Assembly (NCBI GenBank): GCA_023055425.1
Contig: JALGPY010000001.1
Span: 108,977,057 to 109,041,056 of the forward strand
Length of the DNA stretch: 64,000 nt
Reading direction: 5' to 3'
Origin: Linanthus parryae
Taxonomy: Eukaryota > Streptophyta > Magnoliopsida > Ericales > Polemoniaceae
Part shown: piece after piece, positions 22,601 to 34,320 of the stretch
Layout of the letters: every line of letters begins with the position of its first letter
How positions within the stretch are numbered: position 1 is the first letter of the stretch
The notes under the pieces: generated by a model
Told to the model about the DNA's origin: nothing
Databases searched by the model: none
The model's input: the letters and a program-made list of their open reading frames with translations, nothing else
Position numbers and translations under genes: made by a program

Positions 22601-24056
22601 GTTAAATGTCAAAATGTCTTGTTGTGGAATAAACTGTCGGCTTCATCAAGGTTGACTACGAGGACTGAAATGTAATAATTTTATTGGGAGTCCGTATTTC
22701 GAAACGAGTCTTTTCTAATAATTTGAAACAGCACTATTGAATTCATGAGTGGTATCGCGGAATTTTGGGTTGGTAGCTAGATTTCTAAGATTAAGAAGAA
22801 TTGTTTATCTAAGGTTTTGCTTGTTATTTTCTTAAGCCACGTTTGGGATGAATAAAGCGCTTGCGTGTTTAAGAAGTTGATAATTTATTTGTCGTTGCTG
22901 TATGGAGTTTTGTCACATGAACGTCATCAGAGAAGCATAAATTTTGAGTTACTAATTACTGTTGGATTACGTGTTATGTATCAGGGGAATACATATTAAG
23001 TCCTTTGTTGGTTTATGTTCAGGACTATTGGTAATATAAAGTACGTACTAAAGATGAATTTAGTGGTTTATCAAGATTTTTGGAGATTTATTGAAGTATT
23101 TCAATCACTTGGTGTAAGTAGGCGATGTCTATCGAATTATGGTATAGATTCGGATTTCAAATAGTTAGTACGATTCACCAGTGCCAGTGTGCAAATAGAA
23201 TGTTATCGCTAAATAGATACTTTGGTCCATGGGATGTTCGTTCTCTTACTGACTATTATTGGGTGTCACACGAGTGAATGGAGTTACTCTAAGTCTTATA
23301 TGTTAGAATCAAATGTTATAAATTTTCTTTAACAGACCTTGTGAAACAAGTTATGTAGAGGAAAATGGGTTAGTGGAAACAATATCTTACGTGGAATTTG
23401 GGTGAAGCAACCTCCGACTAGATGATCATGTACGGTAGAGCGATATAGATTTCGATAAGAAATAGAAATAGGAGAACAACTTCTAATCGTCATTTAAAGC
23501 CGTAGTATCTTGCAGGTTACCTTAATTTCCGACTCAGCTCATTTTGAGAGATAGACAAAAATTTAAAATAAGAATTTACTTTGGAACAACCGTGACACGG
23601 TCCATATACTGCAACTAAATAAGTATATCCACGACTTGTATTCACCAAGTATGACCCTCCATTGTGGGAAAATTATATGGAGTTCCGGGGACGTCACTCC
23701 TCTAAGGGGGAGAGGATGTGACCCTTCGTTTAGCATCTTTCGTTTAGAACTTCTACGTGAGAACGTTTGCATCATTTAGCACCTTTCGTTTATAACCGCT
23801 ACATGAGACCATATACGCGATTAGAACCTCCGCATTATCATTATGTCAGGTCTAGAATTTTCATTTTTTTTAACTTAAATGAGTTATAGCCTTACTAGAT
23901 ATTTCATATACTTTTCATATCACTATATGCGCATAAAATGGAGATTTATCGCTTATGAGAGATTTCATGTTTCTATTGGAGAACTGGGGACTAGTTGTGT
24001 GGTTTTGGCATCACAAATAATTGGTTGATTTCAGCTTCGAGTACGAAGCTTTTCTT
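19625..24056 (+). other. Non-coding interior of the LARD-like element
   Basis: About 4.4 kb without any open frame of note or retroviral motif on either strand. Within it, 22,255-22,600 and 22,753-23,094 are diverged direct repeats (see separate entry). Near 23,690 the text TTCCGGGGACGTC...AAGGGGGAGAGGATGTGAC resembles the junction of a chromovirus pol end and polypurine tract, suggesting that the interior derives partly from a gypsy 3' region. Confidence 0.75.
22255..23094 (+). repeat. Diverged ~497-bp direct duplication in the interior
   Basis: Two consecutive copies share long ordered words: tagctagattt, cttaag, aaagcgcttgcg, tatggagttttgtc, aattactgttggatt, gtgttatgtatca, ggtttatgttc and atcaagattttggaga. 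Corresponding words are spaced by about 497-500 bp. Divergence is well above that between the LTRs, so the duplication predates the present insertion. Confidence 0.8.
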
Positions 24057-24070
24057 TAAGGGGGGAAGGA
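24057..24070 (+). promoter_or_regulatory. Polypurine tract before the right LTR
   Basis: AAGGGGGGAAGGA immediately precedes TGTAATACCCC, the position and composition of the plus-strand primer of LTR retrotransposons. Confidence 0.9.
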
Positions 24071-27000
24071 TGTAATACCCCGTTTATTTGTGAAAGGGTA
24101 AATTGGGTAAAAGGGTAAATTAGGTAACTGAGAAAAATAAAATTTTATTTTTATTACAAGTGATGAGTTAGATTATTTTTGAGTTCAAAATATAGTCGGG
24201 ATATTATTGCAATATTATTATATTTTCCTACAAAACGATATTTTAGTTGTGTGTTTGATTTGTTAGCATTTTATGTAGTTATTTGAATAAAGTCTAGTGT
24301 GTACCCAACCCACTAGTTGACTTACTATTGATGCACCCAAAACACTAGAATTATCTAGCGAAGTGTGCTCCCAACACACTCTAGCACAACCAACTTAATA
24401 ATAAAAAGAAAAAAAAATGTGGGGCGGTGGAAGGAGAATTACTTCTCCAAGTAACAATATCAATATTTAATGCCCACTATCCCTTTTGTTTTTCACACCA
24501 GACAACTCTCTCTCACTCACGGCAAACACCCATCGCCACCACCACCCTCCCTTCACCATCACCACCCGAACCACCACCACAGCCACCTGTCCCTCTCTTT
24601 CTCCTCTTCTCTCCCTCTCCTCTCCCTCTCTGCTGCTCACCACCACCAGCAGCAGCTGCTGCTCCCGCCAACGCCACCAGCCACCACTCTGGCGACCCAC
24701 CCCGACGAGAACACCACCCATCTCAGCCTCTCTCTCTCTCTCTCCCTCACTGTGTTGAGCCTAAGACCTCCTCCTCCCTCTGCATCAGCCACTGACCAGC
24801 AGTAGCAGCAGCAGCTTCTCCGACGAAGGAGCCACCAGCTGCCGCCAGCAAGCCGCCCGACGGGAAGCAAAACCCGCCACCACCTCTGCCTCTCTCACTC
24901 CCTCACTGTTTCGGACCTCTCAAGCCCTCACCCACTCTGTTTCGACCCATATAGAAGCTTTTGCAGCAGCAAATCGCTGCAGTTCGCGCGAGCCGCCACC
25001 ATCGTCGCCGCCACCATTAAATCCGGCGAGAAGCTCACCCGAGCTAACCGAAGCGACCCACTTGCTCCCGTTGGTACCAAAACACTCCTGGAGGTCCGAG
25101 GAGTCTAATAGCAACATCAAACAGAGCCCCCAACGTCCGATTCGTCGCCGATGGTCATCACCGCCGACCGCCACCTTCGGAGACGTGACCCGTTCCGATT
25201 CTTGACCGTTTCTCGCGATTTTTCGCGTAGGTGAGTCCTAAATCACTCTCTGGTTCATTTCTAATCATCAAAATCACATCTTGTTAGCTCTAAATCGAAT
25301 CGGGTATGTTGGGTTGAAGATGTATGCTTGTGTTCATAAAAGGGGGTAATTTATGTAATTTCTGAAAAGTTGAGGGCAAGATGTTAACTGCATGTTTAGT
25401 TTCTCAAAGATTGGGGGTGATGTGTGTATATTATCAAACTGCATATTTATATAAACTTTAAAAGTGTTATTTTTGGATTTATGATATAAGCTAATAATTA
25501 TACATATTATTTTGACTAAATAAAAGTGAATAAGTTGTTAAAAATTATATAGAGTTACATTTATATGAAATATTGTTGTTTTATAAGCGAGATAAAAATG
25601 TGTGATTTTGTTTAATTATATAATTTCGGGTTGATTAACTAAATATTTAAAGTGCTTGTAAACTAGTGTTTTGAGTAAAATAGACTATTTTGTTAATATT
25701 GATAAAAATAAATAAGTTGGAAGTTAGCTTGTGAAATAAACATTAAGTATACTTTTAAATAAGAATACATATTACTATTATTTGATATTACTTGAATATT
25801 TTTCATAGATATTAGAAATTATTTATTTAACATAAGTTTATAATTATGTATGACTTGTTTTATTAAAATAAGCATTTTTGTGAATTTTATTTGAGTATTT
25901 AATTATTATATAGTATATATATTTTCTAATAAATAAATAGCTATAATTGAATAAGTTTGAATTAACTTTTATAGTCACTTATGAATAAATAGTTGGTTTA
26001 TTAAATTATTATTTCCTAAATAAAGAGATTGTATAAGCTTAATATTGAATTTATTTCTCAATAATTTGACGAATTAGTATTTGTATAAGTTATAATATTT
26101 TTACGAGAAAAATATAAGTGTTAATGTCACAAGTTTGATAAATAATTGTTGCATGCTATTAACTAATGGGGGTAAAGGGGATAATTTCGAAACAACACAT
26201 TGGGAGTTAAAGCATGTGGCATAGCATACTTGCACAATTGAGCTTGTAAATAATTTAGGAATTACAAAATTGTAGGTGACAAGATCGTAAGCAAGGGTTA
26301 CGAATATCCGTAGAAGCTTATCGCGCTATTTGCTTTGCTACTTGAGGTGAGTAAATATGCCTAACCTAGTGTGCCCGTCCTCCTTCGTGTCTAAATATTT
26401 TTATGACTTTTACGTCTCAAATGTGATTTGTGATTTACGTGTTTAACTTGATATTTCAATTACGCGTCCAACTATTTTTATGATGATTTATACGTCTCAA
26501 ATGTGAATTTTGAAATACATGCTTGACTTGGAAATTCAATTACTTGTTTATCGATTCACTTGGAAACTATCACATGAAAAATAATAATACGTAACAACGT
26601 AAAGTGGAAACAGTTGTGCGGTGGAACCATATGCGGATTATTATTTATTGTGGTTATTATATTTTGCTCGGTTGCAATTGCCCCGGGCTGCTCCATGTAC
26701 TCACCTCTCTGGCCGCAAGAAGTCTTAGAGGGGTGCCGACACTTAAGGTCTTGGATGCTTGCGAGATGGTTGGTTCTATATTATTGGTTCGTTCCCCGCT
26801 ACAACTAAATAAAAATGTAAATTTTGAGATGTGGATGATGGATGAATATTGGATATTGGGAATTTCATAATTTGGACAAACGTTATGGATTGGAATGTTT
26901 CCTTTGGATAAATGTCTATTTGGTACTGTGTTGATTTGAGAACACATTTCTGGAAACAAAGAATTAAATGTCTAAAATATATTTCTTTTCTCACATGGGA

Positions 27001-27410
27001 GAATATTTGTTTACTTCTTATATTTATCATCTTGATTTCATAAAATAAAAACACGCCTCTTTCCGATTTACACGTTGGGGTGTTTACTTACTCAGCAATT
27101 TTTGTGCTGACTTTGGAAAAACTGCGGTTTTTGTTTCTTTCCCCCGCAGGTCTAGGTGAAGGGAGCTCGGCTTAAGGGGAAACGCGGACTCATCTAGTTG
27201 TAATTAGTACTAAATATTTGAAACGCCTAGACATGTTTCATCTTGTTTAATAGTATGTATAATGTTACACTTTTGAAGACTTCTGGGTTGTAATAAATAA
27301 TTATGTGATGTTTGTTTTGTTTACCATTCGTTCCCTTGCACCCGGGAGCAATCTCGGGCGCGGGACGGCATTCCCGTATCTCTCCCCACGGCGAGGCGCG
27401 GGGTGTCGCA
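24071..27410 (+). repeat. Right (3') LTR of the LARD-like element
   Basis: 3,340 bp, the same length as the left LTR, ending TGTCGCA at 27,410 and followed by the TSD attaa and then LINE-B sequence. At least five single-base differences from the left LTR were seen by eye, about 0.15 percent, indicating a recent insertion. Confidence 0.93.
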
Positions 27411-27415
27411 ATTAA

Positions 27416-30400
27416 TGTCCTTGAGAACTTGAATGCAGCGCCATGGTGGCTTCCCTTTTTCTCCATTGCTAACCACAAAACTTTGTTGTCAATCTCAAAG
27501 ACACAATTACCCAACTCCACAGAATTTGCCAGAATTATAGCATCCCTTAAGGCTAAAGCCTCCCCTTTCACTGCAGAGATGCAATGGTAAGAAGTGGAGT
27601 GCTTAAGCAGAACTTTGCCAACCACATCTCTGATGATGATACCAGAAAAGTCTTTCCCTGTCTCTTTGTTGAAGGCACAATCAGAATTGATCTTGAATTT
27701 CCCAAGCATAGGGGGTTTCCATTTACATGGAGGGGGGTTAATAGAGGGGTTTACTGATTTGAGAGACTTTGAGTGGATTTGAAGATAATTTGAAGCCTCC
27801 TCAGTGGCTAACTGAACAACTGCTGCAGCATTTGGTTTGACTTTGTTAAAGATATAATTGTTCCTTGCTTTCCAAATATACCACAGAATGTAGGCAAGCT
27901 TGCTTTTCTGGTTTTCCTCCAATCTTTGAAATCTCTCTAGCAGCCAAGAGTGAAATCTTCTCACCATAGAGATTTGATATTTGTTCACCTCTTCATTATC
28001 ATCCCATAAGCGAGTAATCCAAGGACAGAGAAGCCACATATGTTCAGCAGTTTCATCATCATTTAGGCAAATGGGACAAGTAGCTTGACACATCTTCCTT
28101 TTGGCCATATTGACACTTGTTGGAATGCCATTCTGACAAGCTTTCCTCAAAAATATTTGCACTTTTGGCAAACACTTTAAACTCGTGATTTCTTTCCACA
28201 GAACAGGATCCTGTGTAACAGAAGTAGATGCACCATTCCCCCTGCTAATTACAACATTTGAAAGTGAGGCATAACCACTTTTCACTGTAAATTGTCCATC
28301 TTTGGTATAAGGCCAGCAGAAGCAATCCTCATTTGTCATTAATGGGATATTAACCTTTTTGATCTCTTCCACAGAACCTGGATCACACAAAGAGTACAAG
28401 AGCTCCAAGTTCCAATCTTTTCTATCAGTTGTCATGACATCAGCCACCCTCTTAATATGATCTACCATATCACTTCGGACAAGTTTTTTAGGGAAATCAC
28501 CATTTGGGAGCCACCTAGAATCCCAAAAAGGTACTGACTCACCATCACAACATGCCAAACACCTTTCTTCTTGAGGAGATTGATACCTTCAACAAGACTC
28601 TTCCAACTCCAAGAAGCAACAGAGGGTTTCTTGACAAGCCAAAAGTTGTTATTTGGGAAATATTTAGATCTTAAGACTTTCCCCCAAAGGGACTCTGGGT
28701 TCTTCCAAAGCCGCCAAGCTTGTTTGGAAAGTAGAGCAATATTAAATTTGGAGAAATCTTTTAATCCTAAACCCCCCTCCTTCTTTGACTGAGTTAGGAT
28801 CTGCCATCTCAACCAATGTGTTTTTTTTCTCACCAAGAGAGTTGTTCCAAAAGAAATCTGCCACTTTCCTCAATAATTTTCAGAATCTTTTAAGGAGCAT
28901 AAAAACTGACATGATATAGGAGGGAATCGCTTGAATAACCGAATTGATTAAAATGTCCTTACCTGTTGGACTAAGGCTATTGGCTTTCCAGATTTGGACT
29001 TTGCTGTTGACCCTTAACAGAACAACCTCAGTACATCGCTTATTGGAGGTGCCCCAATTTCGTGGCATGCCCATATATCTTCCATGTTGGCCTGAAATTG
29101 GAATCTGGAAAATATCTGCAATCTGCTTCTTTTCAAAGGAGCTCATGTTTGTACTGAATATAGCACAAGACTTATTTCTATTTATAAGCTGCCCAGTAGC
29201 ATAACAGTATTTTCCCAGGACTTCCACAAAAATAAGACAGTTCTGAGGATTAGCCTTTGCCACAAACATTGCATCATCTGCGAATAACAAATGTGTAATA
29301 ATAGGGCTTCTTCTAGCAATTTTCAGACCTTTGAACTTACTCTTCACAATAGCTTTCTTCATAAGACTGGTGAGACAGTCAGCTGCCAGAATATAGGTAA
29401 GGAGATAATGTATCTCCTTGCCTAAGCCCTCTTTCTGGGGAACATTCAAGTAAGAGTTTACCATTCACTTTAATACGGTAGGAGACACTTGTAATGCAGC
29501 TTTGTATTAGTTTTACCCAATGTGGATTGAAACCCAATCTTCCCAATAGACCAATGATGAAATCCCATTCCAAGCAGTCAAATGCTTTGTGCATATGAAG
29601 TTTCAGAGCCACAAAACCCCCTTTTCCCTTCTTCTTATGAGCCAAATAATGCATTATTTCTTGGGCAATAAGGACATTGTCTTGTATTGGTCTTCCCCCA
29701 ATAAAAGCCCTATGTTCTTGAGATATGATTACTTCTAAGATAGGTTTCAATCTCTGCACCATTAGTTTAGATATCACCTTGTACAAAAAATTGCACAAAG
29801 CAATGGGTCTGTATTGAGTGACATCTTCCGACACTTTGACTTTGGAGATCAAAGCTATAACAGTTCTATTCAGACATGAAGGGATCTCTGCTGTAAGAAA
29901 AATCCTTTATCATGGCGCACACTTCAGTCTCTAGGATGTGCCAATATTTCTGAAAAAAGATACCATGAAATCCATCTATCCCTGGAGCTTTATAAGCTCC
30001 TAAACCAAAAACTGTTTTTTTAATCTCTTCATCAGAGATTGGAGCAAGGAGTTGGGAATTCATTGCTTCAGTAATAATGTTGTCAATGTCCTCAAAGAAA
30101 GGTTCTTAATTCCGTTCTCCACTACGCCTGTAGATCTGTTGAAAGTGTTCCATAAAAATCATGTGAATCTGATTAGAATCATACACCCACCTGTCGTCAT
30201 TCTTGATCCTGCATATCTTGTTATGACATCTTCTCTGAATTGTTGTAGCATGAAAAAAATTTGAATTTTTATCCCCCCAAGAGAGCCACTTCACTCTAGC
30301 TCTAGCAGCCCAGAATTGCTCTTCTTGTATCCAAAGATCATCAATTCTCCTCTTTAGACACTTTATCTCCTCAATGCTTCCTTGTGAACTAGAATTATTA

Positions 30401-31313
30401 ATAAGGGAAGTAAGCCTCTCTTTGCACTTAGTGATTTCTTTCTTTCCATTCTTAAAATTTCTCTTACTCCATCTCTTGAGTTCTTTAGTGCAGCTGTCTT
30501 GTTTTTGTTGGAGACAGCCCATAATCTTCCAAGCATTAGAGATCACAGCTTCACACTCTTCATGATCCATCCAAAAAGTTTCAAACTGAAAAGTATTTTC
30601 ATTAGGACCACCCTGCCATTTAGGAAAACTACAATTGGACTGTGGTCCGAACCTATAGGAGGAAGAGCCCATACATCTGCATAAGGAAATAGTAGTCTCC
30701 AATTTAGATTAGCCACAACCCTATCAATTCTCACTTTAGTATTGTGTGCCTGTTCTCTATTGTAGCACCAAAAAGTGATAGCCATTACACCCCAGGTCAT
30801 TTATATCACAATAGTTCAAAACTTCTGTAAAACTGTTGACTTTGGTTTGAGAGAGTGCATTACCTCCTTCCTTTTCAGCTGACTCCAAGAGGTCATTGAA
30901 ATCTCGAAAACAAATCCAAGCCATGTTTGAAGAGCTGTACTGATGATCAATTTGATTCCAAAGCTGCCTTCTATCTCTTATATTTGGACAGCCATATATG
31001 AAGGAAAGTCTCCAATCTTTGTTGCAGCCGCCATTCTTGATCAGGATGTCAATAACATTCTTGTTGCTCCTCAGAATATTGAAAGAGATATCATCATTCC
31101 ACAGGATTAGAATCCCCCCTGATTTTCCTTCAGGTTCAATACACCATCTGTTAGCGAAGCCAAGTTTCATTCTTATTCTATATGTTTTTTTTGAGGCATT
31201 TTTGTTTCTAAGAGACACACGATGAGGGGTCGAACCTGGAGAATAATCTCCTTTAGGTATCGAACTGCCAGGTCATTCCCCAGCCCCTGACAGTTCCAAA
31301 CAAGTGTATTCAT
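27416..31313 (-). pseudogene. LINE-B ORF2: endonuclease-reverse transcriptase-RNase H
   Basis: Starts at ATG 31,313-31,311, overlapping the ORF1 stop in ATGA. Domains in order on the - strand: APE endonuclease (NTLVWNCQGLG at the start; WICFRDFNDLLES, with Arg where Gly of GDFND is expected; GSDHSPIVV near 30,640), reverse transcriptase about 30,050-28,900 (GAYKAPGIDGFHGIFFQ, YRPIALCNFLYKVISK, FIGGRPIQDN, LRQGDTLSPYL, catalytic LLFADDAMFV near 29,270-29,300), zf-RVT (CPICLNDDETAEHMWLLCPW near 28,080-28,020) and RNase H (NSDCAFNKETG, VKGEALALRDAI, FEIDNK). The frame is then cut at 27,416 by the LARD-like element. Frameshifts or stops occur near 31,220 (loss in an A-run), 30,790, 30,640, 30,100, 29,860, 29,400, 28,870 and 28,540. 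Not functional. Confidence 0.92.
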
Positions 31314-32920
31314 TGCTCACCTTGGGGCTTTGAAAGGCCAGCCACCACACCTTGAGCAGAGATAGTTCTTTCTAAATCAATCATTCCTTCAGCAAAGGAT
31401 TGGGCCATTTTAACTTCATCACTTGATGATTTCTTCAGGGGAAAGATGATAGCCTTCATATTCTTAGAGCTGCGTTTAGCCATACCCTTTCTCTTCCTTT
31501 GAATTTTTTGTTGCTGTTGCGTTTCTAGAATGTATTTCACATTATCTTCAACTTCTCTTTGTTCTTTCTCATTCAAGGCTGTATACTTCACCAGAGCAGA
31601 GCTTGAGGAATTGCATATTTTCTTACTTGTGGCTTCTCCCTCAGGATCATTCTCCACTCCTTACCTTTTCAAAGAGAGTAGTGTTCTGAATACTGTTGAT
31701 AGCTGTATGTCCGCATAAGGGTTTGAGAGGGACGGAGATGAATTTTCAGAAGCAGTATTGGGCTTGGGAATATTTATGGGCTTCAAGGATTCACAAAAGG
31801 CACTAAGGTCAACACAATCTATGTTTAGTGGGCTTTGAGTTGGGCTGTCTTCCGGCTCTTCGACGTAGTAAAGGGCCCTGTTTGTATTTTGATTAGCCCA
31901 GTCCACTCTAGCAGAAGAACCCGGTTCATTGTTAACCGCCTCCTTACACTTATCCTTTTCTCTAGAACACTGCTGACTCACCTCTAGACACGCGTCAATA
32001 TTTGATTCCTCACCTGGTACAGCTGTGGAATCCGAAGGAATGTATGTGTTTTCCTTCATGGAAATTAACGCGTCTGTGGCCTTTGTCACGCGCTCATCTT
32101 CTTCGTTTAAACCGTCCTTTGCACGCGCCGCCGTCTCCCAGCTGTTCATTCTCCTTTTCCAGTAATTCGTTCCCCAAGCTCCATTATGGCGATCATTTCA
32201 GGTGTTTCTTCTAGCCTCCAACATTCTCGGTTCCGCCTGCAAATCTGCGCCATACCCTGAACACTTGCCCAAATCCTTTGTAACGAATCTTCAATTAAAG
32301 TCTGCATGCCCAAGGAGACCGCAACGGTAGCAGAAATTACCCAAACGTTCATATTTGAAGCTTACCCATGTGTCTTCTCCATTTTTTCTTTCCAGCGTAA
32401 ACCCTTTTGGTAAGGGATTGTCGGTGTTTAGTTCCACCCGAAGCTGGAAGAACGGTCTGATACCCATTATTCCAGGCTCAACCCCTTCCCAATCCACCAC
32501 TTCACCAAAAGCCCCACCAATTCTTTTGGCGTTTGTAATCGATCGCTTTTGTGGGGGGACACCTCTAACTTGTATCCACAGCGGACACCTGCGTAGAGAG
32601 GAGGCGTCTAGTTTCTTCCCGAGCTCCCATTCTTTGAGATTGAGGAGGTGATTTGCAAGTATCCATGGTGATTTCTCCCTAAGTTTCTCTTAGTCTTCTC
32701 GATCGCTGTATTCAAAGGCGAAGATATTCGCTTCTGGGACTTATTCTGCAGTTGGAGCTTCAACAGCAATCAAACCTCTCATGATTCCATCTCCAGTTAT
32801 GATTTTCTTCATCGTGTTCTTGCTTATGGCTTTGCCACAAAAGTACTTTCCCATCAAAACAAACTGATGTAAGCGGTGCACAGCTTCTGGGCTATCCTCC
32901 AGATCTAGACATATATCCAT
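31310..32920 (-). pseudogene. LINE-B ORF1: gag-like nucleic-acid-binding protein
   Basis: From ATG 32,920 on the - strand. The N-terminal DUF4283-type region is readable (HQFVLMGKYFCGKAISKNTM, IFAFEYSDRED, SPWILANHLLNLKEW, PLWIQVRGVP), then a CCHC knuckle beginning FCYRCGLLGHADFN, interrupted by TAA where the last Cys should follow, then a charged variable tail with a basic KRKGMAKRSSKN segment. Breaks: TAA after VEAPTAE, a TAA/frameshift near 32,690, stops near 32,290 and 32,150 and at 31,658. Its TGA overlaps the ORF2 ATG. Same architecture as LINE-A ORF1. Confidence 0.87.
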
Positions 32921-33160
32921 AGTGCGGATAGGATTTGAAGGTAAAGAAATGGCTTATAAGAGAAGTAAAATGGTTTGAAGGGGGAGAAGAGTGAATAGAA
33001 TGGGAGGAAAACACACCACCGAGTAATAGAAAAGAGATGGAGGTACTCTGAAGAATTACGCCGCTGGGGTACTAGGAGGGGTATAAAACCCTGAAATACA
33101 ATCACATCCCCAAGGTAAACCCTAGAGAGAGAACTACCTCAGAGTAAAATGCACTCCTTC
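32921..33160 (-). other. LINE-B 5' UTR
   Basis: About 240 bp between the ORF1 start and the 5' insertion boundary. It is purine-rich on the + strand and contains no ORF. Retention of this end shows that the LINE inserted close to full length. Confidence 0.7.
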
Positions 33161-33698
33161 TTTAAAACACTTAATATAATAATCATTAATTGTAGGATCG
33201 TATGTAGTAGTTAGGTACCTTTAGCTACTTCCAGAGCTATGAGCTTCTTCCAGGGCTATGAGTCTCTTCTAGGGCTATTTAACTACCAACGTTGGTTTTG
33301 ATCCATATTAATGATAACCTTCCAAGATTTTTATCACAATCTTGTGTTCCCATCTTGTTAAGCAATATATCCATACCCCAACTTATTTTGAACACATAAC
33401 AGGGATATGGATATATTGCTCTACAACATGTGGTGGATATAGACAATAATTTAGTCACATATACATTTTTAGTCACATATACATTTAATTAGAGCAGCAA
33501 ACCAATCAGGGAAGTATGAACGCGTGACTTTTAGGCCAATTCATGGCTCACCCTAATCGCATGGGCGTAGTAAAAAAAAGTTGTAGCTTATAGTTCTAGC
33601 AATTAATGGATACTCAAACAAATCTATTAACTTGGTTACCTCTACTATAGACAGATAGTACAGAATGAATAACGGAGAAGACTTTTCTCTTACGTAGT
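33161..33698 (-). repeat. LTR-centred tandem array, unit 1, middle piece
   Basis: Continues the unit text of 15,914-16,070 after LINE-B and matches about 50,580-51,233 and 58,275-58,908. It contains short tandem variants of a ctcttccagggctatgag word (33,228-33,280), which recur in each unit. It is interrupted at 33,698 by the gypsy element, whose TSD copy gtagt is 33,694-33,698. Confidence 0.85.
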
Positions 33699-34306
33699 TG
33701 TGTACGAGAGAATCCTTCAGGGAGGATTCAATATACACCAAGAGCAGAGGATAAGAACACATGAAGAGTAGGGTTGTGTGTAGGGAGAGAGTAAGGCAAT
33801 AGTACTGTATGAGAGAGAGACAGAATTTTGGCAGAGCTTCCGCGTATCTCAGGTGATTCGCCCCTGTATGGAAGGGTTAATGATCCTATATATAACGGAG
33901 AATGTGACCGTTGTAGTGGGTTAATGCACCCATTAATGACGACTTAATTAGCTTAACCACAACGACACGTTCGTCCGCGTATATAGGAACCGTTACGCAC
34001 GTCGTCCGCGTATACCGGAACCGTTATGTGGTTGACCGGGTTTATGGAGCTCGTGCCATAAATCTCTCAAAGCAGTTACAAAAGGTCGCGCGCAGTCTTG
34101 GTTGTCGCTCGCGCGCGACAGGACTTACTCTAGCCTCCAAACCACTAAGTCCCTACAAGTCCCGTGTGGCGGTATGCGAGGGCCCTGTATCGCAGCCCCC
34201 ACGTGGATCAGCGCGGGTGGTGATCCAGTGTGTGTGGAGCACAGCTAGGTGTGCTGGATGATCGCCACGTGGCTAAGATCTGTCTGTCTAGAAAGCACTA
34301 TCTACA
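33699..34306 (-). repeat. 3' LTR of the gypsy element
   Basis: 608 bp, - strand ends TGTAGATAG...GTACACA. A TATA-like box (TATATATAGG on the - strand) lies at about 33,878-33,888. Upstream of it on the - strand, two 31-bp-spaced copies of a tcgtccgcgtata...aaccgtta block (33,971 and 34,002) sit where enhancer repeats are usually found. GC-rich inverted words GTCGCGCGC/GCGCGCGAC lie at about 34,085-34,120. Confidence 0.93.
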
Positions 34307-34320
34307 TTAGCCCCCTTTCT
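34307..34320 (-). promoter_or_regulatory. Polypurine tract of the gypsy element
   Basis: Read on the - strand, AGAAAGGGGGCTAA directly precedes the 3' LTR start TGTAGATAG, the position expected of the plus-strand primer. Confidence 0.82.

Larger units (their letters stand above)
16268..27410 (+). mobile_element. 11.1-kb coding-free LTR retrotransposon (LARD-like)
   Basis: TG...CA element with two equal 3,340-bp LTRs, a tRNA-iMet-type primer-binding site, a polypurine tract and a 5-bp TSD attaa at 16,263-16,267 and 27,411-27,415. The roughly 4.4-kb interior has no gag, protease, RT or integrase motif in any frame, the definition of a large retrotransposon derivative. Orientation + follows from the PBS after the left LTR and PPT before the right one. 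LTR start TGTAATACCCCG and the preceding AAGGGGGGAAGGA resemble Ty3/gypsy chromoviruses of the Tekay/Del kind, so such an element is the likely helper; this is inference. It interrupts the RNase H region of LINE-B. Confidence 0.93.
16071..33160 (-). mobile_element. L1-type LINE (LINE-B), split by an LTR element
   Basis: A - strand LINE whose 3' end (T-rich on the + strand) is at 16,071 and 5' end at 33,160. The TSD is 17 bp with one mismatch: tttaaaacgcttaatat at 16,054-16,070 and tttaaaacacttaatat at 33,161-33,177. Removing the nested 11,143-bp LTR element and its 5-bp duplication leaves about 5.9 kb. The uninterrupted target exists in the sister repeat units near 50,576-50,596 and 58,271-58,296. 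It is about the same size and architecture as LINE-A but clearly a different copy. All ORFs carry frameshifts or stops. Confidence 0.93.

Noticed and set aside
27227..27415. C-terminal extension of the LINE-B ORF2 frame
   Set aside because: It is read-through into the inserted LTR; the true continuation lies at 16,113-16,262.
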